From Candidatus Sabulitectum sp. (GTDB lineage Bacteria; Fermentibacterota; Fermentibacteria; Fermentibacterales; JCC-6): a stretch of DNA of 57,565 nucleotides. This document shows, piece by piece, positions 34,599 to 44,381 of the stretch. The notes under the pieces are model-generated. The model did not search any database. It had not been told where the DNA came from and saw only the letters and a program-made list of their open reading frames with translations. The stretch spans positions 1-57,565 of the forward strand of contig JAGLDY010000049.1 of the NCBI GenBank assembly GCA_023145375.1, given 5' to 3'. Numbering within the stretch: the first letter of the stretch is position 1; every line of letters begins with the position of its first letter. A program made the translations under genes and the position numbers.

Positions 34599-36947
34599 TC
34601 AGTTATAGATAACCTTTTCAGCCCTTGTTACCGCCATGAGGTCAGCTTCAAATGGTCTGAGTTCTTCCGCAACCTCGATCGATTCCATGGAGGTTGCCAT
34701 GCTCAGGCTGTTCTCACTCTTGAAGCGTCTGGCTTCCTCGATCACAAGAAGAGCCTTGTTCCCCAGTTTCAGAGCTTCCTCATCCATGAGACCAGGCTCA
34801 GGCCAGGGAGCCAGGTGGATACTCTCGTGATTCTCCATGGGTTTGAATATCTCCAGATAAAGCTCTTCAGTGATGTGGACCATGATGGGAGCAAAGAGCC
34901 TCATAGCAGCATAAAGAGCGGTGTAGAGTGTGTACTGTGCCGCAGCTTTTGCCTCAGGGTCCTCACCGTAGAGCCTGTTCTTTGATATCTCAAGATAGTT
35001 GTCGCAGAGAGCTTTCCAGAAAAAGGTTTCGGCTTCGCGCATGCATACGGAGTACTCATACTGCTCCATGCCTGCAGTAGCCTTCTTTACAGTCTCAGTG
35101 AGTCTGCTTAAAAGCCACCTGTCAAACGGGTGAAGCTCAACTTTCCTCTGGGGGTCGTACCCTTCAAGCCTGCCTTCGGCAAACTTCGTGGCGTTCCACA
35201 GCTTTGTTACAAGCCTGCGGCCCTCACCGAGAACATCCTTGCTGAACACTACATCTGTTCCAAGTTTTGATGAACAGGCCCAGTATCTGAGTTCATCCGC
35301 AGAGAACTCTTTTAGAGCGGCAATGGGATCACCTGCAACATTGCCCTTGCTCTTGGACATCTTCTGGCGGTTGGGATTCAGAGAATGACCTGAGATCATT
35401 ACATCCTTCCACGGGATCTTGTTCTCGTGCAGGAGAGCTTTGGCTATGGTATAGAAAGCCCATGTTCTGATGATATCGTGAGCCTGAGGTCTTAATGCCA
35501 TGGGGAAAATGTTCTCCCGCTGGTCTTCCTCGCCCCACTTCATGTTGATCTGCGGGGTGAGTGAGCTTGTAGCCCAGGTATCCATCACATCGCTCTCAGG
35601 TCTGAATTCCCTGCTGCCACAGCTGGGGCAGGGTTTCCCGGGAGAATCCACAAGAGGGTCCACAGGCAGATCTGCCTCCTCTGCAAATATCGGAGTATCA
35701 CATTTATTGCAGAACCACACAGGAAAAGGCACTCCGTAGAAACGCTGTCTGGAAATGCACCAGTCCCATTTCAGGTTCTCAACCCAGTGATCGTATCTGA
35801 CCTTGAAGTGAGGAGGATACCAGTTGATCTCATTACCCTTCTCTATAAGCTGATCTTTCCTGTCAAGGACCCTGATGAACCACTGACGGTTCACAAGGTA
35901 TTCAAGCGGGGTACTGCAGCGCTCGTGAACATTCACCGCATGGGTGATGTCTTTCCCGCCTTTGCTGTAACCCTCTTCCACAAGCTTTGCCACGATAACC
36001 TTGCGGGCTTTCTTCCAGTACATACCCTCAAGGAACCCGGTGGTCTCATTCATATGACCACGGTTATCAAGGATGATCCTGAGGTCAAGGTTGTACTCTC
36101 CCCACCACTCGATATCGGTGGTATCACCGAAGGTACAGCACATCACAGCGCCTGAGCCCTTTTCTATATCAACCTTCTCGTCTGTTCTTATCTCAACTTC
36201 ACGGTCATACAGGGGAACTTTGACCTTCTGCCCTACTAGGTGTTTCCACCTGTTATCACCGGGGTTAACGAATACAGCAACACAGGCAGGAATAAGCTCC
36301 GGACGGGTGGTGGCGATGGGAACAACTCCACTGCCGTCGGCAAGTTTGAACTCCAGGTCGTGGAAATGACTTGGAAACTCCTTGTCCTCGGTTTCCGCCT
36401 GGGCAACAGCAGTCTGACACTCCGGGCACCACAGTGTGGGGGCTTCCTTTCTGTAAACCATCTCCTTCTGAACCAGATCAAGGAAAGAACGCTGACTCAC
36501 CCGCTGTACCCATGGGTCAATTGTGGTGTACATGAGAGACCAGTCACAGCTGAATCCAAAACTGTTCCACAGATCACGGAACTGCACTTCAGCATCCTTA
36601 GCTACTTCAAGACAGAGCTTTACGAACTCGCCCCGGGTCATATCCTGAGCTTTGACCTTCTTTACCTGTTCTGTGAACCGCTCACTTGGCAGACCGTTAT
36701 CGTCAAAGCAGAAGGGGTAGAATACCTCTTTGCCGGTCATTCTCTGATACCTTGCGAGAACTTCAGCCTGCACATAGCTGAAAATGTGCCCCATGTGGAT
36801 CATTCCACTGACTGTAGGTGGCGGAGTGTCTATGGAATAGACCTCTTTACCGGAATCAGGGTCGTATCTGTAGATCCCCTCGTCTGCCCATTTCTGCTGC
36901 AGACGGGGTTCGGATTCCTTTGCCTTGTATCTCCTGGGAAGTGCCAT
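34599..36947 (-). CDS. valS: Valyl-tRNA synthetase
   Basis: A 782-aa class Ia synthetase that charges tRNA-Val. The HIGH motif reads HMGH (51-54), preceded by PPPTVSG, and KMSKS stands at 529-533. The sequence FSYVQAEVLARYQRMTGKEV then CFDDNGLPSERF is that of the archaeal/rickettsial ValRS type. It is shorter than the E. coli type (~950 aa) and lacks the long C-terminal coiled coil. The editing domain (VPIATTRPELIPACVAVFV) and Zn-type CPSCGSREF are present. Last gene of the phoH-valS operon, 5 bases behind glyQS. Confidence 0.97.
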   Translation of the reverse strand: MALPRRYKAKESEPRLQQKWADEGIYRYDPDSGKEVYSIDTPPPTVSGMIHMGHIFSYVQAEVLARYQRMTGKEVFYPFCFDDNGLPSERFTEQVKKVKAQDMTRGEFVKLCLEVAKDAEVQFRDLWNSFGFSCDWSLMYTTIDPWVQRVSQRSFLDLVQKEMVYRKEAPTLWCPECQTAVAQAETEDKEFPSHFHDLEFKLADGSGVVPIATTRPELIPACVAVFVNPGDNRWKHLVGQKVKVPLYDREVEIRTDEKVDIEKGSGAVMCCTFGDTTDIEWWGEYNLDLRIILDNRGHMNETTGFLEGMYWKKARKVIVAKLVEEGYSKGGKDITHAVNVHERCSTPLEYLVNRQWFIRVLDRKDQLIEKGNEINWYPPHFKVRYDHWVENLKWDWCISRQRFYGVPFPVWFCNKCDTPIFAEEADLPVDPLVDSPGKPCPSCGSREFRPESDVMDTWATSSLTPQINMKWGEEDQRENIFPMALRPQAHDIIRTWAFYTIAKALLHENKIPWKDVMISGHSLNPNRQKMSKSKGNVAGDPIAALKEFSADELRYWACSSKLGTDVVFSKDVLGEGRRLVTKLWNATKFAEGRLEGYDPQRKVELHPFDRWLLSRLTETVKKATAGMEQYEYSVCMREAETFFWKALCDNYLEISKNRLYGEDPEAKAAAQYTLYTALYAAMRLFAPIMVHITEELYLEIFKPMENHESIHLAPWPEPGLMDEEALKLGNKALLVIEEARRFKSENSLSMATSMESIEVAEELRPFEADLMAVTRAEKVIYN

Positions 36948-36952
36948 TGCCG

Positions 36953-38287
36953 TTACTCCTGTCTTTCCCAGCCTATGGTCATAAGCCGGGACATAACCTC
37001 AACCAGACTGTCTATATCAACCCTGATCTGCTGAAGTGAGTCTCTGTCCCGAATGGTTACCTTCCGATCCTCAAGACTGTCAAAGTCAAATGTGATGCAG
37101 TAGGGTGTACCTATCTCGTCGTTTCTTCTGTATCTCTTACCTATAGAGCCGGTCACATCAAAAAGCACCGGCCAGTGAGGACGCAGCAGCTCTTCCACCT
37201 CACGGGCCTGCTGGGAAAGCTTCTTTGACAGGGGAAGGATAGCAGCCTTCACCGGGGCAAGTTTCCTGCTGAGCCCCAGAACTACTCTGGTCTTTCCGTC
37301 TATCTCTTCCTCCCGATAGGCATCCAGAAGAACCATAAGGAAGGTTCTGCCCACACCGCCGGAGGTTTCAACAACATAAGGTGTGATCTTCTTTCCAGTC
37401 TCCCTGTCGAGGATCTTCAGATCCTTTCCACTGCCTTCCATCTGGGCGGTCAGGTCGTAATCTGTTCTGCTGGCAATGCCCTCAAGTTCACCAAAGCCGT
37501 CCCCCCCTGCAAAGGGGAAGCGGTATTCAATGTCAGTACAGCCTGTGGCGTAATGCGCAAGCTCTTTTTCCTCATGAGGTCTGAGCCTGAGATTCTCTTT
37601 TTTGATACCAAGAACATCGGTGTACCAGCTCAACCTTTTTTCCACCCAGTATTCGTACCACTTCTCCCATTCATCCGGGTGACAGAAGTATTCCATCTCC
37701 ATCTGCTCGAATTCACGGCTTCTGAATATGAAATTTCGTACTGTTATCTCATTCCTGAATGCCTTTCCCGTCTGGGCTATGCCGAAAGGGAGGCTTTTTC
37801 TTGTGGATGTGACAATGTTCTGAAACTGAGCGAAGATAGGCTGACATGTTTCCGGCCTGAGATAGACAACGGAGTTGTCATCTTCAAGAGGGCCCATGAA
37901 GGTTTTGAACATCAATCCGAAATTACGGGGCTCTGTGAGTTCACCGCCACAGTTCGGACATACTCCGCCCTCAACATGGTCCTCACGAAACCTGCCATGA
38001 CATTTCTTGCAGTCCACCAGAGGGTCATGGAAATTCTTCAGGTGACCTGAAGACTTCCAGACATCCGTGTGTGTGATAATAGCAGTATCAACACCCACAA
38101 CATCTCCCCTTGAACGAACCATTTCATTCCACCACAGCTCTGTAATGTTTCTTTTCAGCTCAACACCAAGGGGACCGTAATCCCATGCTGCCTGAAGCCC
38201 ACCGTGTATCTCTCCGGACTGGTATACAAAACCCAGCCTCTTGGAGAGGGAAACTATCTTTTTCATCAGGTCGTTATTGGCCTGCAT
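36953..38287 (-). CDS. glyQS: Glycyl-tRNA synthetase, alpha2 (single-chain) type
   Basis: A 444-aa class II synthetase that charges tRNA-Gly. N-terminal SKRLGFVYQSGEIHGGLQAA with WDYGPLGVELKRN is diagnostic; motif 2 lies around FRNEITVRNFIFRSREFEQM, and motif 3 and the anticodon-binding domain follow (VVLGLSRKLAPVKAAILPL). Four Cys in CKKCH and CPNCG form the zinc insertion. The length fits the dimeric type, not the alpha2beta2 GlyQ/GlyS type. Its start overlaps the end of recO by 14 bases; valS follows after 5 bases. Confidence 0.96.
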   Translation of the reverse strand: MQANNDLMKKIVSLSKRLGFVYQSGEIHGGLQAAWDYGPLGVELKRNITELWWNEMVRSRGDVVGVDTAIITHTDVWKSSGHLKNFHDPLVDCKKCHGRFREDHVEGGVCPNCGGELTEPRNFGLMFKTFMGPLEDDNSVVYLRPETCQPIFAQFQNIVTSTRKSLPFGIAQTGKAFRNEITVRNFIFRSREFEQMEMEYFCHPDEWEKWYEYWVEKRLSWYTDVLGIKKENLRLRPHEEKELAHYATGCTDIEYRFPFAGGDGFGELEGIASRTDYDLTAQMEGSGKDLKILDRETGKKITPYVVETSGGVGRTFLMVLLDAYREEEIDGKTRVVLGLSRKLAPVKAAILPLSKKLSQQAREVEELLRPHWPVLFDVTGSIGKRYRRNDEIGTPYCITFDFDSLEDRKVTIRDRDSLQQIRVDIDSLVEVMSRLMTIGWERQE

Positions 38288-39029
38288 CTAGAATCTCCTT
38301 CATAACTTTTTCCGACTTCAGCAGAAGCCGGCGCTCAAGATGAACCTGTGCATAATCTTTCAATAGCGAATGACACTGAATATAACCATCAGACCAGAGG
38401 CTGACTCTTGCAAGTGATTCCAGACTTGAACTACCCGCTCTGGAAAGAAAACTGATAATGCCTGACTTCACTGAAAAACCTGTTTCTCCGCATTTTCCGC
38501 AGACTACTCCTCCGCTGGAATGAGACCAGAGAACGGCGGCGTCAACCTTCGCGCCACAGGCAACGCATGTATCTGTGGAGAAACCATGACCGGATAGTTG
38601 AAGCAGTTTTGCAACACCACCGCAGATGATCGGCCAGGGGGGCGCGCCTGCTTCCAGCAGACTAAAAACTTCCTCCACAAGTCGATAGACAGGTCCGGAA
38701 GGTTCATTCCCGTGGCTGACCACAGAAAGAAGCCATTCAGTGAACAGACCGGCACCGGCGAAAGCTCTGGATCCTGTTCTAAGGGCAAGGTTATGCTTTA
38801 TGACACTTGCTTCTGTGGCGGTATCCAGCTCTCGTCCTTCTCTCCTGGCAAGCTGAAACTCGCCCTGACTGAAGAGCTCCATTCTGCCTAGAAACTTGCC
38901 CTTCGGACGCAGGGCACCTCTTGCCATGGCAGAAACTCTGCCGTAATCAAGTGAATAAAGGGTAAGTATCAGCGATGAGTCACTCCACCTGACCCGTCTC
39001 AGAACAAAAGCAGGGGTGGATACCCTCAA
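38274..39029 (-). CDS. recO: DNA repair protein RecO
   Basis: A 251-aa protein. N-terminal OB-fold: TPAFVLRRVRWSDSSLILTL, YGRVSAMARGALRPKGKFLG. The middle helical part follows, then a four-Cys zinc site (CVACG and CGKCG). RecO anneals strands and with RecR loads RecA on SSB-coated DNA. Its start overlaps the CorC-like stop by ATGA, and its end overlaps glyQS. The corC-recO-glyS order is common in bacteria. Confidence 0.93.
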   Translation of the reverse strand: MRVSTPAFVLRRVRWSDSSLILTLYSLDYGRVSAMARGALRPKGKFLGRMELFSQGEFQLARREGRELDTATEASVIKHNLALRTGSRAFAGAGLFTEWLLSVVSHGNEPSGPVYRLVEEVFSLLEAGAPPWPIICGGVAKLLQLSGHGFSTDTCVACGAKVDAAVLWSHSSGGVVCGKCGETGFSVKSGIISFLSRAGSSSLESLARVSLWSDGYIQCHSLLKDYAQVHLERRLLLKSEKVMKEILDAGQ

Positions 39030-40231
39030 TCCTTCTCCGCAGTATTGGGGCTCACTCTCACAAAGAGGATCCGCTGACCGCTGACCTTCTCCACGGTGAA
39101 TGTCCAGTTGTCTATCTCGTGGGATTCACCGGCATCCGGTATATGACCCAGCTGATGAAACACCAGACCCCCAACTGATTCATAGTTCTCTTCTTCTTCA
39201 AAATCGGTTCCCAGAAGATCGTTCAAGTCATCAATGGGCAATCTTGCGTCAACCCTGTAAGAGCCTTTTCCCAGAGATCTTACCATGGGTGGTTCAGAGT
39301 CGAATTCGTCCCTTATCTCTCCGAAGACCTCTTCAACTATGTCTTCCATGGTGACTATTCCTGCAGTTCCACCGTATTCATCAACCACCACAGCCATGTG
39401 AATTCTATTTGCCTGAAATTCGGTAAAGAGCTCGTCTATTCTCTTGAATTCCGGAACGAAGTAGGCTTCCCGGATGAAATCCTCCAGCTTGAACTCTCCA
39501 TCCTCTGTGTCTGTAGACACGCCAAGAAGGTCCTTCGCATAGAGAACTCCTGCAACATCATCAATGATCTTCCTGTATACAGGGATCCTGGAGTGTCCTG
39601 CTTTCTTAACTTGAGCCACAATGGCTCTTAGATCATCGCAGAGCTCTATACTGTCCACATCAATTCTTGGAACCATAACTTCCCGAACTATCTTATCGGA
39701 GAATTCCAGAATGGAATCCACCAGCTCCTGTTCCTTCTCCAGCTCTTCCTGATCTCCCTTTTCTCTTCGCTGTTCAAGCCAGAGAGTATCCGGAGGTGCG
39801 TAAGCCCAGTCATCTGAGTCTTTCTCCTCGTTTCCCAGAAAAATCCTGGCTGGCAGCCTGAAGAAAACAGAAAGGATCGCCATGGGTACTGTGAAAACTC
39901 TGGTGGCTCTTCCTTCAGGCAGATGCTTAACAAATGCTGATGGAAAAACCTCAGAGAAGAGAAAAGCAATGAAAGCAATGCTCACAGCGGATATCCACCT
40001 GGGATATCCAGTCCTGATGGAGATCAAAGCGGAACTGAGACCTATGATAAGAAGACCGGTAACCCTGGCCAGCCAGATAGCCCTGAGCCTGGTTGCAGCC
40101 TCCCGGCGTCTGTCTGAAGGGTCTCTGCCTTTATCGTTCACCAATTCAGGTAAAGCCGTTCTGGATCCATTAGCCGCTGCAGAAATAATTATTCCGCCTG
40201 CCATTAGAAATAGTTCACCAATAAGATTCAT
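39026..40231 (-). CDS. CNNM/CorC-family membrane protein with CBS domains
   Basis: A 401-aa protein: DUF21 membrane domain (three to four helices within residues 1-140), a CBS pair (about 190-310: VREVMVPRIDVDSIEL, GHSRIPVYRK, VVVDEYGGTAGIVTMEDIVE), and the CorC_HlyC C-terminal domain (GSYRVDARLPIDDLNDLLG). This family moves or senses Mg2+ or Co2+. The symbol is left blank because corC, tlyC and yfjD homologues cannot be told apart here. It overlaps ybeY and recO by 4 bases each. Confidence 0.93.
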   Translation of the reverse strand: MNLIGELFLMAGGIIISAAANGSRTALPELVNDKGRDPSDRRREAATRLRAIWLARVTGLLIIGLSSALISIRTGYPRWISAVSIAFIAFLFSEVFPSAFVKHLPEGRATRVFTVPMAILSVFFRLPARIFLGNEEKDSDDWAYAPPDTLWLEQRREKGDQEELEKEQELVDSILEFSDKIVREVMVPRIDVDSIELCDDLRAIVAQVKKAGHSRIPVYRKIIDDVAGVLYAKDLLGVSTDTEDGEFKLEDFIREAYFVPEFKRIDELFTEFQANRIHMAVVVDEYGGTAGIVTMEDIVEEVFGEIRDEFDSEPPMVRSLGKGSYRVDARLPIDDLNDLLGTDFEEEENYESVGGLVFHQLGHIPDAGESHEIDNWTFTVEKVSGQRILFVRVSPNTAEKD

Positions 40232-40668
40232 ACCCTGTTCACCGCCCTCATTCCTTCTTCCACAAGTTCAAAAGTGAGTCGGTTCATCTCTCTGGTATCC
40301 TCCTCTGTGTCGTGTGTAAATCCCTTAAGATGCAACCAGCCGTGATACAGCCTTTCAAGAACTTCCTCTAGAGGCGGGGCCATTCTGCCGTCTATGTAAA
40401 CTACACCCTGAGGGACCTCTTCTCCGGGAAAGGACAGGTCAAAGGTAAGAACATCTGTGGGTTTGTTTATCTTGCGCCAGTTGTAGTTGAGGAAACGCAT
40501 CATACCGGGGTCACAGATGACAAACTCCACGGAACCGGGAATAGTTCTCTCTACAATACCATGAAGAAGTTCAAGCTCCGGTGACGGGTATTCAAGAACT
40601 ATGCTGACTGACGGACTGGCAGGGCTGAGGTCCGGAGGTTCCTCCAGAAATACTGTGCTAGTTTCCAT
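40228..40668 (-). CDS. ybeY: Endoribonuclease YbeY
   Basis: A 146-aa zinc-dependent RNase needed for 16S rRNA 3'-end maturation and ribosome quality control. The metal motif H-x3-H-x5-H is seen in HGWLHLKGFTH, followed by DTEEDTREMN; the conserved NYNWRKINKPTDVLTFDL region (NxxxRxxxxPTDVLSF type) precedes it. It overlaps pgpH by 11 bases and the CorC-like gene by ATGA. The phoH-pgpH-ybeY order is typical. Confidence 0.95.
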   Translation of the reverse strand: METSTVFLEEPPDLSPASPSVSIVLEYPSPELELLHGIVERTIPGSVEFVICDPGMMRFLNYNWRKINKPTDVLTFDLSFPGEEVPQGVVYIDGRMAPPLEEVLERLYHGWLHLKGFTHDTEEDTREMNRLTFELVEEGMRAVNRV

Positions 40669-42697
40669 GAGGAAAATTGCTCACTCTTTCTTCTGTTATC
40701 GTGAGTTTGTCCAGAAATACATGTGCTACTCTTCTCAGCATTGACTCTGTAAGCTTGCATTCGTCAAACTGCCCCTCATCAGATCTTTCCTGGATGATCC
40801 TGGATATCAAAACAGCTTGCTCTTCAGATGACGCTTCATTTCCGAGACCGATAACTCCGGAAGAAACTGAGTCTGCAAGCATTACAAGGGCAGCCTCAAG
40901 GGATTGAGGTTTGGGGCCGTGGTAATGAAACATCTCCTCATCGAACTCCCCTCCGGGAGGAACTTCTCTCCTGGCTTTCTCAAGAAAGAATCTTGCACTG
41001 GTGTCACCGTGATGCTGTTCAATAATGTCTTTGATGTCCGTGGGGAACTGATATTTTTCTGCAAGTTCAACACCTTTGTGAACGTGGTCAATAATTATTC
41101 TGGCACTCTTCAGGGGGGGCATGGAATTATGAGGGCTGTTCTCATCCGGGTTTGTGATATTCTCTATGAACATCTCCGGATTGATCAACTTGCCTATATC
41201 GTGGAATTTCCCCCCGATCATTGTAAGCTTTTCATCTGCTCCAAGTTCCAGAGCAGCGTCTGAAGCAAGTTCCGCCACAAGATCCGAGTGGTTGTATGTA
41301 CCGCGAGCATCCCTGCGAAGCTGTGCCCTGAGGGGATGATCATCGTTTCCAAGCCTTTCATAGGTTCTGGCTGTGGCCACATGGAAAAGAAGTTCAAGCG
41401 GATGAGTAATGACCTTAACAGTTCCTACTACTACCAGAGGCAGACCAAGAAGGGCTATCCATATCACAGAGTTAAAGTGCATACTACCGGAACTTCCCGC
41501 AGCGGAAAGAAGCCAGTAGACCCCTACGGAAGACGCCATTCCAAGAGTCATGGCCCTGTTGGTTCCTATATCGCTAAGCTCCTTAATAGACGTTGCTACA
41601 ATACAGGCAGGGATCAGCCCGATGAAAAATGTAGCCATGGGATGGGAAGAAGGCAGAGCGAATATTGCCGCAAAGATCGCAGTAAGGAACCACGCAAAGT
41701 TTGTTGTATTCTTTCTGGCACGACTGTGAAAGAATACCGAGGTAAGGCTGGCACCGAGCATGGTGAAAGAGAATATTGACAATTCCTGCACTCCCGAGCG
41801 GAATAGAAGAATGGTCAGCCCCATGGTAAGACCCCATATGGTAAAGAGAAGAAAAACTTCAGAAACTGAAAAGAAATCCTGCTCTTTCCTCATGTACAGA
41901 AAACCAAGAAGGAGGAGAAGTGCAGCGAGAGCTGTCTTGGCTATGCCGTGTTCAATGATTCCCTGAGAACCCAGCGGAGAGAGAACCATAGCGTCCCAGT
42001 AACTACTGATCTCTTCTGTAAAAAGACCACCGGGGGGAAGTATCTCCTCACCTGTCTGGAATTCCCTCTTTACCACAGGAAGATTGGCAATACGCTCTTG
42101 AACAGCCACTTCCCTTGCCTGGGCATCAACGGCAAGATCGGGAACTATAAGGTCAAGTATCACTGAGATCTTTTCGCTGAGAACACCACGCCTCTCAAGG
42201 TCAAGACGGATATCATCCCGGGCCTCAGTCAAAGTAAAAAGCTCCGAAACATTCTTCTCAACAGGGTTATCGTCTATCACCGCACGGCTTCCGTCGCTGG
42301 ATCTCCTTAAAGCTTCAAGATCAATAATGCCGGTGGTGTATAGATTGCTTACCCTGCCGCCAAAGTAACCGGCAAGCTCGTTGTCTCCGGTGGCCAGCAG
42401 TATCAGTTCCCGGATGTTATCTGAAGAGAGTGACCCTGTCTGCTCATTTCTAGACAGGAAGATGGGAACTGCCAGCTCTGCTTCATCTGCCATTACCTCA
42501 AGTTCATCCGGACTGTAATTGACATTGAAATTGTGTACGGCAACAATGCCTTCAACCACAGGTTCACCTGTCAAAAGATTTCTGTCTGACAGCGCTCTCC
42601 GGGAGTCAAAACCAAAATAGAAACCTGTGATGACCAGTACTGAGAACACAACAGATAACAGCAACTTCAGGGAAATACTCCTGTTCAGAAAATTCAC
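40658..42697 (-). CDS. pgpH: 7TM-HD phosphodiesterase (PgpH family)
   Basis: A 679-aa membrane protein: one N-terminal helix, a large outside domain (7TMR-HDED, about 40-250), seven membrane helices (about 265-440), then an HD phosphohydrolase domain. The HD pair is His499-Asp500 in GGKFHDIGKL, with HHGDTSARFF and DSVSSGVIG further on. PgpH-type enzymes hydrolyse cyclic di-AMP in bacteria that make it; no c-di-AMP cyclase lies in this window. Start overlaps the phoH stop by ATGA. Confidence 0.93.
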   Translation of the reverse strand: MNFLNRSISLKLLLSVVFSVLVITGFYFGFDSRRALSDRNLLTGEPVVEGIVAVHNFNVNYSPDELEVMADEAELAVPIFLSRNEQTGSLSSDNIRELILLATGDNELAGYFGGRVSNLYTTGIIDLEALRRSSDGSRAVIDDNPVEKNVSELFTLTEARDDIRLDLERRGVLSEKISVILDLIVPDLAVDAQAREVAVQERIANLPVVKREFQTGEEILPPGGLFTEEISSYWDAMVLSPLGSQGIIEHGIAKTALAALLLLLGFLYMRKEQDFFSVSEVFLLFTIWGLTMGLTILLFRSGVQELSIFSFTMLGASLTSVFFHSRARKNTTNFAWFLTAIFAAIFALPSSHPMATFFIGLIPACIVATSIKELSDIGTNRAMTLGMASSVGVYWLLSAAGSSGSMHFNSVIWIALLGLPLVVVGTVKVITHPLELLFHVATARTYERLGNDDHPLRAQLRRDARGTYNHSDLVAELASDAALELGADEKLTMIGGKFHDIGKLINPEMFIENITNPDENSPHNSMPPLKSARIIIDHVHKGVELAEKYQFPTDIKDIIEQHHGDTSARFFLEKARREVPPGGEFDEEMFHYHGPKPQSLEAALVMLADSVSSGVIGLGNEASSEEQAVLISRIIQERSDEGQFDECKLTESMLRRVAHVFLDKLTITEERVSNFPHGN

Positions 42698-43632
42698 TGA
42701 TCATCCCTTCGGGCAAATGCCTCTATTATCCTCTGTACAAGAGGATGTCTGAGTACATCACCATGGTCAAGATAGACAAATCCAATACCCGGTATCTGTT
42801 TCAGCATTCTCGTCAAACGGACTAGACCGGATGCAGTGGGTGGGTTCAAGTCGATCTGCGTAACATCTCCGGTAACAACCATTCTTGAGCCATGGCCCAT
42901 TCTGGTAAGAAACATCTTAAGCTGAGTAAGTGTGGTGTTCTGGGCTTCGTCAAGAATAACAAAAGCATTGTTCAGCGTTCTCCCCCTCATGTAAGCCAGG
43001 GGAGCAACTTCAATGGTTCCGTTCTCCATGTATTTCTGCACCTTGGGCGCAGAAAGGGTATCATTGAGTGCATCGTAGATCGGTCTCAGGTAAGGGTCTA
43101 TCTTCTGCTGAAGGTCTCCGGGTAGAAAGCCAAGCTTCTCTCCCGCTTCCACTGCAGGTCTGGTAAGAATTATTCTCTCAACTCTGTTATCACGCAAAGC
43201 CGTAACCGCAGCGGCCACAGCAAGAAACGTTTTGCCTGTACCTGCAGGCCCGATGGAAAAGACAAGCTCATTATGCATGATCGAACGCATATAGCTTTCC
43301 TGACCGGGGGTTCTGGGAATGATCCTGCCTGCTCTGCCCGGTACACTATAGATCAATCCGGCAGATTTCAGTTCCGGGAATTCCAGGGCTTTCTGTACTG
43401 TGCTTTTTGAAATACGACCGCTGGACTGAATCTCAAGTACAAGCTTCTCTGTCACGGATTGTGCTCTGTCCAGAGCAGTCTTCTCACCTGTGTAGATCAG
43501 GCTTGCGTCCCTGTAAACAGCAGCAACTCCCAGTATACGGCATATATCCCGAAGATTTGCATCCCCCGGCCCCAGAAGCTTTCGTGCATCGTCAGGTGAA
43601 ACTGGGATTCTTCTTCTGTCAGGTTTTTTCAT
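42694..43632 (-). CDS. ybeZ: PhoH-family ATPase (YbeZ)
   Basis: A 312-aa P-loop ATPase. Walker A is GPAGTGKT (128-135) and Walker B is AFVILDEAQNTTLTQLKMFL. The N-terminal half carries a KH-like RNA-binding stretch. YbeZ works with YbeY on RNA. No ribosome site is visible before the ATG, and the LysM gene's terminator-like hairpin ends only 17 bases upstream. How the operon is transcribed is therefore unclear: read-through from the LysM unit or a weak promoter in the hairpin region. Confidence 0.94.
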   Translation of the reverse strand: MKKPDRRRIPVSPDDARKLLGPGDANLRDICRILGVAAVYRDASLIYTGEKTALDRAQSVTEKLVLEIQSSGRISKSTVQKALEFPELKSAGLIYSVPGRAGRIIPRTPGQESYMRSIMHNELVFSIGPAGTGKTFLAVAAAVTALRDNRVERIILTRPAVEAGEKLGFLPGDLQQKIDPYLRPIYDALNDTLSAPKVQKYMENGTIEVAPLAYMRGRTLNNAFVILDEAQNTTLTQLKMFLTRMGHGSRMVVTGDVTQIDLNPPTASGLVRLTRMLKQIPGIGFVYLDHGDVLRHPLVQRIIEAFARRDDQ

Positions 43633-43648
43633 AAGTAAGTTAATATAA

Positions 43649-43682
43649 AGAATCTCCCCGCCCGCAAGGGCAGGGAGATTCT
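43649..43682. terminator. Hairpin between the LysM gene and the phoH operon
   Basis: A 15-nt inverted repeat (43649-43663 and 43668-43682, one mismatch) with a GCAA loop. On the minus strand TTTATATTAA follows, a poor T-run, so termination may be partial and the hairpin may act as an attenuator for the phoH-valS operon. Confidence 0.6.
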
Positions 43683-43702
43683 ATCGGATCCGTAATTGTA
43701 TG

Positions 43703-44368
43703 TTACTGGCGTCCGCCGCGAGCTCCGCCGCGAGGGATGCTGAGGATCTGTCCGGGATAGATCAGGTTAGGGTCACTGATCTTGTCACGGTTACCCTCGT
43801 AAAGCTGAGGCCACTCGCCTCTGCTGTTGTAAACGATACCGTATCCGGCGATCTTGCCGAGATAGTCGCCACCAACAACAGTGTAACTGCTGGCCATAGG
43901 TACTGGCACAACAATAGTGTCGCCTGCATAGATCAGGTTGGGATCGTTGATATGAGAACTGTTACGCTCATAAATGCGAGGCCATTCAGAACCATCGGCA
44001 AAGTAGTAGTGATAGCTGGCGATAAGCCAGAGACTCTCACCCTCGATAATTGTGTGGTTCACGCCGCTGTTGCGAAGTCTGTTGATCTCACTGCGAAGCC
44101 AGCTGATATCCTGGTTAAGCTGATTGATCTCTGCCTGAAGAGCATCTCTCTCGGCGCGGAGTGGAATAACCTTGTCTTCCCATTCTGCAACGACTGGATC
44201 AGACTCACTCTTTACCCATTCCCAATAAGCGATCTGAAGCTCTATGTTCTTGTCGCCCATGGCCTCGATCTCTTCACGACTGTAATCCTGAAGATCCTCT
44301 ACTGTGTAGCTCTTTGCAAATGAAAGAGTAGCAAAGAGGACCAGTACGATAATCATTGTGTAACGCAT
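43703..44368 (-). CDS. Exported protein with coiled coil and two LysM domains
   Basis: A 221-aa exported protein: signal MRYTMIIVLVLFATLSFA, a helical region (about 20-100) with a coiled coil (LRAERDALQAEINQLNQDI), and two LysM repeats (about 104-155 and 160-213; HTIIEGESLWLIASYHYYF and YTVVGGDYLGKIAGYG, each ending NDPNLIYAGDTIVVP or SDPNLIYPGQILSIP). LysM binds peptidoglycan, so it likely sits in the periplasm. It lies 13 bases behind the small coiled-coil lipoprotein gene, and the pair may form an envelope link. Confidence 0.9.
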   Translation of the reverse strand: MRYTMIIVLVLFATLSFAKSYTVEDLQDYSREEIEAMGDKNIELQIAYWEWVKSESDPVVAEWEDKVIPLRAERDALQAEINQLNQDISWLRSEINRLRNSGVNHTIIEGESLWLIASYHYYFADGSEWPRIYERNSSHINDPNLIYAGDTIVVPVPMASSYTVVGGDYLGKIAGYGIVYNSRGEWPQLYEGNRDKISDPNLIYPGQILSIPRGGARGGRQ

Positions 44369-44381
44369 ACTTTACCCCTTC

